The translations under genes and the position numbers were made by a program. Shown here in pieces: positions 62,524 through 64,000 of a stretch of DNA of 64,000 nt. Below the pieces are notes generated by a model, which ran no database searches, had not been told where the DNA came from, and saw nothing but the letters and a program-made list of their open reading frames with translations. This DNA is from Ecdyonurus torrentis (Eukaryota; Arthropoda; Insecta; Ephemeroptera; Heptageniidae). The stretch spans positions 19,447,202-19,511,201 of the forward strand of contig OX439137.1 in the NCBI GenBank assembly GCA_949318235.1, in the 5' to 3' direction. How positions within the stretch are numbered: position 1 is the stretch's first letter; each line of letters starts with the position of its first letter.

Positions 62524-63446
62524 GACCCTTAGGCCTTACGGAGCTTATTTTCATATTTTTATTCATTCTATGTCTCACATTTTTAATTGTCATCGTAATA
62601 TTATGTTATTATAAACATAAATACAAGAAAAACTGGATTCAACTGCAAGATAGAAATATTTCTTTGGAAGTATTAAACAGACAAATACCTGAGATTCCTC
62701 AAGTAGCTTCAGTACCTGAAGTTGAAGAAAATCCACCTCAAAATTCCACAGTTAAAGAAACAGAATCTGCAAGTCATGAAAATACCTCCACAACGGAGAA
62801 TGCATTTCAATATGATTATACATACAATATAAATCAACACAATTTAAATATTTGCCTCCAAAATTTAAAACAAGTTTCTACTAATGTAAGATATACCCAA
62901 GGAGCATCTTATGTTGATATGAACCCAAGATATAAATATGACTATGTTGATTCTACATTTAATAACCAACCCACTCTTAATCATATTTATAATAACCTCA
63001 GTTCTACTCTTAAAAAAGAAGTGAGCACCAAAATGATGCCAAATTTTGAATCACCGACTACGTCATATATTTGTATGGAAGGAAATGGAACACAAAATAT
63101 TAATGAAAACAAATTTTCTGGAAAAATAAAAGGATTTTCATATACAAATATACAACCTATGTATAAATATGATTATGTATATGATACGAAATTGGTTAAA
63201 AATTTAAAACAAAATAATAAAAGTTTGAAATATATTGCTTATGATTATGTTTATCAACATGATTTAAGAAGATTTGCGATGAGAAATGCGTCATTACAAA
63301 GAAAAATTCGTGCTAAAATGGAGTCTGGTATCAGTGAAGGTTCAGAAACTATTTATGAAGTAGTGACTGAAAGTAATTATCAGAGGAATTCAAATTTTAG
63401 TAACGCGTCGTCGGTAACTCAATATGAAGACGTGGAGAAAATTTAA
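62524..63446 (+). CDS. Alternative transmembrane/cytoplasmic exon of the receptor gene (tail B)
   Basis: Terminal exon with acceptor TTTATTTTCAG and stop at 63444-63446, entered in phase 1 like the tail A exon, so exon 54866-54952 can splice straight to it (541-residue product). It codes GPLGLTE, a membrane span (about 242-267, LIFIFLFILCLTFLIVIVIL), a CYYKHKYKK stop-transfer and a 270-residue tail. Tail motifs: YVDM (Y364), YNNL (Y390), YICM (Y416), YTNI (Y441), YEVV (Y512), YEDV (Y535) and repeated YKYDYV. The element YVDMNPRY resembles YIDMNRY of tail A, so the two exons probably arose by duplication. No signal peptide or ectodomain exon of its own is seen between 56.8 and 61.9 kb. The alternative is a separate neighbouring receptor gene whose first exons I missed. 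Confidence 0.75.
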
Positions 63447-63564
63447 ACCTATATTTTCTCGTTACTCACGAGTAACTGAATTAATTTACGTGTATAAATT
63501 GAAGAGTAAAAACAAATACGTAATATTTATGACATAGTCCATTATTATCAATATTTATATTAAT

Positions 63565-63980
63565 TTTTTGCTTGCCATATTGTGTTATCGTGTTACACCA
63601 CTCCATATAGTCCAGTTCAAGACATTGTGTTACATCGACAGGCAAAAACTTTCCAGCAAATGAAAATCACACACACGAGCCAGCCACGGTCTTCTAAATA
63701 CACAGCCCGGCATTCATCATGACAGTATAGAGAAACCATGGAAACTCTAATCAGGCTGGTCGGTGCTATCACACCATGACATCAATTATGCACCTCACGA
63801 GTATGCTGTGCGTCGTCATGGAATGCATATGAAAACCCGGCTCGTGCAACGTGTTGTGCTCTAACATTTCACATACTATCGTATAGCCCAGCAATGGCTC
63901 GAACCTGGTGTCCGGAAAGGTACACTGAGTTACGGGTCAGCTGCCTTCACCATTTGGCCATACCAGCTCTGTAACATTAT
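63565..63980 (-). mobile_element. tRNA-derived SINE (type II), copy 2, minus strand
   Basis: Minus-strand head AGAGCTGGTATGGCCAAATG and B-box GGTTCGAGCC. The body has TTTCCATGGTTTCTCTATAC and GAATGCCGGGC, and the far end matches copy 1 (GCTTGCCATATTG on the plus strand). Confidence 0.82.
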
Positions 63981-64000
63981 TTTATCCATATGTTACAGTA

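Overview
The window is AT-rich genomic DNA from an animal, most likely an arthropod and probably an insect. Genes are split by GT-AG introns. There are paired C2HC/C2H2 zinc-finger terminal exons of the lola type, tRNA-derived SINEs with a central core like those I associate with insect SINEs, jockey-like non-LTR 3' ends, and a very dense load of palindromic MITEs and long perfect microsatellites. Species cannot be fixed from the sequence alone.

Layout. 1-12 kb (+): two alternative 3' terminal exons of a lola-like BTB/zinc-finger gene (5278-5549 and 10698-11005), both entered in the same codon phase; the BTB part must lie left of the window. 12-22 kb: no gene seen, only simple repeats, MITEs and two fold-back elements. 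22377-22499 (+): a near-copy of exon 1 of DNAAF4 (dynein axonemal assembly factor 4, DYX1C1). 24-39 kb (-): two unrecognised genes, a long coiled-coil protein with an AT-hook-like motif (24246-28852) and a polyQ/coiled-coil protein (37239-39217). 42611-48267 (+): a complete eight-exon DNAAF4 gene of 405 residues with CS domain, linker and TPRs. 51570-63446 (+): a single-pass receptor gene with signal peptide and three cysteine-rich sushi-like modules, one per phase-1 exon, with two mutually exclusive transmembrane/tail exons (56250-56773 and 62524-63446), both full of YxN and YxxM tyrosine motifs. Non-LTR, SINE and MITE copies fill the rest.

How things may work together. Both DNAAF4 first exons have an X-box (RFX-site-like) sequence 150-195 bases upstream, although the flanks differ, and both end in the same phase at a GT donor. 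The left copy could therefore be a second promoter and first exon spliced over 20 kb, over the two antisense genes, into the same exon 2. The receptor is the most novel object: one ectodomain apparently able to join two different signalling tails that share a Y-[IV]-D-M-N element. Several palindromic MITE families carry TGACGTCA (CRE-like) sites, so they may seed regulatory sites here. All gene models are read by eye from splice sites and phase; none has transcript support.
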